Shown piece after piece: positions 59,641-64,000 of a stretch of 64,000 nt of DNA. Source of the stretch: Oreohelix idahoensis (taxonomy: Eukaryota > Mollusca > Gastropoda > Stylommatophora > Oreohelicidae). The DNA is taken from NCBI GenBank assembly GCA_024509875.1, contig JAMPIV010015294.1:558001-622000 (forward strand), read 5' to 3'. The translations under genes were made by a program, and so were the position numbers. The first letter of the stretch is position 1. The number at the start of each line of letters is the position of its first letter. Under the pieces are notes generated by a model. That model had not been told where the DNA came from. It saw nothing but the letters and a program-made list of their open reading frames with translations, and did not search any database.

Positions 59641-61995
59641 CTAGTGTGATGTATGAGGTCAGCTGTGAAGGCTCCTGAGATAAATGTAGATGTGAATTAC
59701 AGAAGGCCCTTCGTACTACCACTTACGACCTCACACATATCTTTTTTACTAATGAATGTGGCTACGTTAAAAGTCTAGGGTACTGATATGTAATGTGTTG
59801 TGGTAGATTACACACACACACACACACAGGTATTTAATAAGTCTAATAATATTAATAAACTTTATAACACACTGAACTAACTCAGGCTGTTTTAGTTTTA
59901 AAATTTAAAACTTTTTATAAATTTATTTGTTCTGAACCAAATGTTTAGTTGGTCAGAACATAAGAAATATTATGGAGTTATAAATGGAATGCATAATTGT
60001 ATGACATAATAAAATGGAAAATGTGTACCTAATTATTTCAAATGACTGGTTAATAGTAATTATATTAAGATAGTCCCAGGAGAACTTATTACTAGATATG
60101 CTGTTGTGGTGGTGTCATCACACCCACTCTGTGACTACCAAAACATTGTCCATTTACTGATGGGAGGAATACAAGTTTTATTTCCCAAAATGGTATGTTC
60201 TAGTTGATGGTAATATAGTTGGTGAGTTAGTTAGTAATTTAGTTGGTGAATGTCCAGCAGGCCAGACGCTCACGTATCTTGACTGCGTAGTTCTGGTGCT
60301 GGAATCTAGTGGCCCACTCCTCTCCGAATCTGGAGTACAACGTTAGACTTCACTGACACCAATCTTAGTCTGCACAGGCACACTCTTGTGTAGTCTTATA
60401 ACAGCATTTGACACCACTTCGGTGCCAAATAGAAACTCACAATTCTGAAACAAAAGTATTGGGTCATGTGTCAGAACTCTACCTCCTGAGCCACTTCTGC
60501 ACACAACACGACACCACAACACCACACAGAATGGGTCAGATCTCTCTGACCACACAGCACATCTTACCTAGTTGTTTTCATTTCACATAGTACTAGTTCC
60601 CCAAGACTACATTGCATCTGAGATATGTTCAATAGCTAGAGCGAACACTTGCTATTGAATAAGATAGGTGATATTTCCACTGATCTCAACACACATTAAG
60701 ATCTGTGGCTGAATTTTTTTTCTAGTTTTATTTAGGCGTTCCTATATATGTTTTCTTTGTTAAGCCGATGTATGTCTCTAGACCCTGAACTTGGGCTGGG
60801 GACCTAGAGCGAACACTTACTTGTCGTAATCATTTTTATGATATGGCAGTATCAATCACTCGAATTATTAAAATATACAGAATAAATACTGTTCATTCTT
60901 ACCAGAATTCAGAATTGAGAACACAGTTAAATTTGCTAGCAAAACTCAGCTGAGCTGCTGGCTGTATGATGGCGTCCCACTATATATTTGTATTCTTCTG
61001 GAATCAACACCACTATTAATTTAAACTGCGTCTCTGAACAGACTTATGTCAAATGGCAACATTTCACCTCTCTGTCCCGCTACTATAAAATGCGTTGACC
61101 AATCGCCGACTTCCCCCCTAACTTTCAAATCTTACAACCAAAAGTCACTTCAGTCAAATCTCAGTCAAGTATGTACTACGGTCTGTTAGTCCGTCTGTCT
61201 CTACTTGATTTTTCATAAAAAACACGCTTGGTTTTACATGCATTTCCTACACGAATCTGCCTCCTACGTTATTTTTAGCTACAATTCTCCACCATATCCC
61301 CTCTCTTTAATTACAGCTCGATTTTTACGTTTGCATGCTCAAGGCCAAAATTTTTGAAACTTTAGTGACATTGTTTAACAGTGCAGTCGCTCGTCTGATA
61401 TGAACAATACAGTCTTTTGTCAATATCTTCCTTATTATCTATCCGTCTGTATAATTGAAAGCATATTATTTCTCTGCTCAAGATGGGCTATCAAACTAGC
61501 TAGGTTTTATTTTCATAACTCTATTATTAAGAAAAAAAAACATATTTTTTTCTCAAGTTTAGTTTTTGAAATTTGTTCGAGAACCTTCTCTCATGTGTTT
61601 TGCCGAGGCATTCAAATAAAGACCAAGTATCGAAAAACGTCCAAGAAATGACTGTCTCGAATAAGAGCTAAGGTCCTTTTCTTGTCCATTTCCTTACTTA
61701 TGTCAACTAGTGACGTGAATTTTTTTTTCTTTCACCACCAATTGCGTCATTTTGCCGTTCGAACTTCAAACACGTGTTCAGTCATATCTTTCCTTTTTTG
61801 ATCTCCGTTTCATTCCCCCCCGTCTACAAAGGGTAAACGTTCCGTCTGCACGTCTAACTAGATAATTTGAATGGTGGCAGGAAAGGCGGGCATGGGCGAG
61901 CATGTCTCCTAGTATCTTACGCATTATTTTTATCCCTACATTTTATCGTTAATTTTGGAGATATTTTAACGTTGTATCATGGTAAAATCATCACA
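59641..61995 (-). other. Probable 3' LTR of element 3, left end not found
   Basis: Non-coding. On the minus strand a purine tract at 61996-62010 is followed by TGTGATGATTTTACC, a plausible LTR start at 61995. The other LTR lies outside the window, so the left boundary cannot be fixed by comparison. The stretch includes a (CA)n run at 59808-59828 and a 15-bp direct repeat, CTAGAGCGAACACTT, at about 60638 and 60808. Confidence 0.45.
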
Positions 61996-62010
61996 CATCT
62001 CCCCACCTGA
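61996..62010 (-). promoter_or_regulatory. Polypurine tract of element 3
   Basis: The minus strand reads CTCAGGTGGGGAGATG directly before TGTGATGATTTT. Position between the RNase H stop and the putative LTR fits the plus-strand primer. Confidence 0.65.
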
Positions 62011-62083
62011 GAACATGCACTACGGCAAGTTCCAAAACCAGTGATACACATAGATAAAATTACTCCGCACGCCTACCACTACT

Positions 62084-63976
62084 CTAATCTTGATCACAGG
62101 GGTGCCGACTGAGGAAATCTGCACCGACATTCAATGACCCTGGGATGTATTCGATAATAAACTGATAAGGTTGCAACAATAAAGACCACCTCAACAATCT
62201 TTCGTTTTCATGCTTAGCCTGAGATAAGAATACCAGGGGCTGATGATCCGTCTGGACCACAAAAGTCCTACCATACAGATAGATTTGAAACTTTTTTATC
62301 GCCCAGATTAACGCTAAACATTCCTTTTCGCTTGTAGAATATCCTTGTTCCGCTTTATTCAATTTGCGGCTTGCATAAGCGACTGGGTTCAGTTCCCCAT
62401 CGGGTGAAGATGACCTCTGCAACAAGGCCGCCCCGAGGCCTACATTACTTGCATCTGTTCTCACCACAAAGTCCTGTGTCAGATCAGGCAATTTGAGAAT
62501 AGGCTTGCTAGTGAGTTTTTCCTTTAACTCTTGAAAAGCTAATTCACATTGCGCAGTCCAAACAATTTTATCTGGAAATCCCTTGCGAGTCAGATCAGTC
62601 AGAGAAGCACAAATAGAGTTAAAATTTTTGATATATTTTTGATAAAATCCGCATAACGACACGAATGATCGCACGTCCTTTTTTTTTTGTGGTCTAGGTG
62701 CTCTCTGTAGTTTTTCCAAGTTCTTGGGATCAGGGGTCATGTTACCCTGATATACAGTGTGTCCCAAGAATTCCAACTCCTTGCATCCAATACAACATTT
62801 TGTTGGCCTAGCAGTTAAGTTCGCCTCCCTAAGCCTATCAAATAACATTTTTAGAGCGTCAATGTGTTCTTCAAATGTCTCTGTGGCGACGAGAATATCA
62901 TCCATGAAATTCGTGATACATGGGTTATTCAGGGGATCCAACAATTTGCGCATCATCCTTGAAAATACACTCAGAGCATTTTTCAATCCAAATGGTAGCA
63001 TGTTGAATTCATAATGTCCTTCCGATGTGCTAAACGCTAAATAAGGTCTCACTTCAGGCTTCACTGGAATCTGGTAATAGCCTTTACTAAGATCCACCTT
63101 TGAAAAGTATTTGGCCTTGTTTAATCTGGCAAATAACTGTTTTGTGTCTGGTAATGGATCCACTTGTCCTTCTGTGACAACATTCAGTTTCCTGTAATCT
63201 ATGCACAGTCTGTGTTCCCCAGACGGTTTCCTCAACAAAACTACACTGGAGCTAAAAGATGATTCACTGTGTGAAATAATCCCCTCCTTCAACAAATAAT
63301 CTATTTCTTCCTTCAATGCCTTCTCCTTCGCGAACGGAATAGAATAGGCTCTCATACAGATTGGGTTTGAGTCTACCAGTTTCATGTCATACTGTAGCAA
63401 ATTTGTATGTCCTGGTTTATCTGTTAATACATCTGTATGTTCCTCCAGAACCTGTTGAACTCTCTCCCTCTGATTTTTAGTCAGGTGCTTACTGACTTTT
63501 ACCTGTGCGGCTGTTTCACAAGGATGTAATGGGTATTCATGCGAGGTGAGTGGTTCCTTTTGCATTTGAGTTGCGATAGCCAAGGTCAGTAAGGGGGTGC
63601 TTTCCTGGAGTGGTCTGTCCAGATACTTCTTTAAAAGGTTTACATGATAAAATTTCTCCTTCCCCTTTTTGTCAATTTTATAGTTTGTTCTAGACACCTT
63701 CTCTAGAACCGTATATGGACCTTGCCATCCAATTTGTAATTTATTCTGGCTGCCTGGTAGTAGAAGAAGCACCTTCTCTCCCACAGCTAGTTCTCTGTCC
63801 TGTGCCTTCCTATTAAAATATGCTGCATGTTTCTTCCTGGCTTGTCTCAAATTATCATTTGCCAGTTTCCATCCAGCTTTCAGACGAGTGGTCAGTTCGT
63901 TCACGTATTGATAAGATGAGGTAACAGTCTCTTCTGCCTTCTCATCTGTCCAGGTCCTTAATAAACTACATCTGGA
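62084..63976 (-). CDS. pol: Element 3 Pol: integrase C-terminus, RT and RNase H (Gmr1-like), intact frame
   Basis: Open from about 63976 to the stop at 62084; the first ATG is at 63904 (606 codons), but the real protein is longer. It begins with the integrase C-terminal region (RTWTDEKAEETVTSSYQYVN) and its GPY/F module (QIGWQGPYTVLEKVSRTNYK, then FYHVNLLKKYLDRPL). Reverse transcriptase follows: RAYSIPFAKEKALKEEIDYL, LCIDYRKLN, FSKVDLSKGYYQIPV, FNMLPFGLKNALSVF and the active site NFMDDILVATETF. RNase H has D in VRTDASNVGLG, E in SEKECLALI, D in VQTDHQPLVFL and D in NVGADFLSRH. Integrase precedes RT here too. It is closer to element 1 than to element 2. In-frame stop at about 63977-63979; the catalytic integrase core must lie outside the window. 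Confidence 0.92.
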   Translation of the reverse strand, partial: SRCSLLRTWTDEKAEETVTSSYQYVNELTTRLKAGWKLANDNLRQARKKHAAYFNRKAQDRELAVGEKVLLLLPGSQNKLQIGWQGPYTVLEKVSRTNYKIDKKGKEKFYHVNLLKKYLDRPLQESTPLLTLAIATQMQKEPLTSHEYPLHPCETAAQVKVSKHLTKNQRERVQQVLEEHTDVLTDKPGHTNLLQYDMKLVDSNPICMRAYSIPFAKEKALKEEIDYLLKEGIISHSESSFSSSVVLLRKPSGEHRLCIDYRKLNVVTEGQVDPLPDTKQLFARLNKAKYFSKVDLSKGYYQIPVKPEVRPYLAFSTSEGHYEFNMLPFGLKNALSVFSRMMRKLLDPLNNPCITNFMDDILVATETFEEHIDALKMLFDRLREANLTARPTKCCIGCKELEFLGHTVYQGNMTPDPKNLEKLQRAPRPQKKKDVRSFVSLCGFYQKYIKNFNSICASLTDLTRKGFPDKIVWTAQCELAFQELKEKLTSKPILKLPDLTQDFVVRTDASNVGLGAALLQRSSSPDGELNPVAYASRKLNKAEQGYSTSEKECLALIWAIKKFQIYLYGRTFVVQTDHQPLVFLSQAKHENERLLRWSLLLQPYQFIIEYIPGSLNVGADFLSRHPCDQD

Positions 63977-64000
63977 CCTTTAAATTTTCATACTTACTTT

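Noticed and set aside
60100..60125. GTCATCACACCC as the left end of the element 3 LTR
   Set aside because: It resembles the inverted LTR start but is in the wrong form for a TG...CA end, and without the second LTR it cannot be tested.

Overview
The window is a stretch of metazoan repeat DNA, most likely from an invertebrate such as a mollusc. The host guess is weak because I found no host gene. Nearly everything I can identify is a satellite, a transposable element or a relic of one. Coding capacity is confined to transposon proteins, and almost all of those carry frameshifts or stops.

Layout. 1-11069: satellite with a 41-bp monomer (about 270 copies) and nested higher-order duplications of 1024, 1229 and 2334 bp. 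11070-23785: a Ty3/gypsy-type LTR retrotransposon (element 1) inserted in that satellite with a 5-bp ATTAG target duplication. The satellite resumes at 23786-24816. The 3' LTR of element 1 itself holds a tRNA-derived SINE (19307-19666) and an internally deleted piggyBac (20208-22381, TTAA duplication). 24817-28554: mostly unassigned, with a 25-bp poly-C tract and a small hAT/BED-finger relic. 28555-41068: one minus-strand piggyBac transposase gene in three blocks, split by a full LTR retrotransposon (element 2, 28983-38463, TCACT duplication) and by a second LTR-like insert (38874-40505). 41349-45616: an RLE-type (R2-superfamily) LINE with an 1111-codon frame broken by one stop, bounded by direct repeats of about 296 bp. 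45617-49690: (TA)n blocks enclosing a Tigger/pogo element (45982-48230) and a foldback element. 49707-51447: LINE 3' tails, a second SINE copy and an 83-bp duplication. 52180-54689: a two-unit tandem repeat, then unassigned sequence. 54690-56299: a complete but broken Tc1 element (DD34E). 57330-59640: three copies of a tRNA-like repeat (two direct, one inverted) abutting a minus-strand LINE fragment. 59641-64000: 3' part of a third LTR retrotransposon (element 3, minus strand) with an intact 606-codon frame, running off the window.

The most interesting theme is that all three LTR retrotransposons have gypsy-type proteins in a copia-like order, with integrase upstream of reverse transcriptase. 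This is the hallmark of the Gmr1-like group. Elements 1 and 2 also carry Gag regions resembling the capsid part from which the vertebrate SCAN domain is thought to derive. Three differing Gmr1-like copies in 64 kb suggest a well-populated lineage in this host.

The relative order of events can be read from the nesting. Satellite expansion came first, then element 1, then the SINE and piggyBac insertions in its 3' LTR. Separately, an older piggyBac gene was hit by two LTR elements, and element 2 is young because its two LTRs differ at only about seven positions over 1147 bp.
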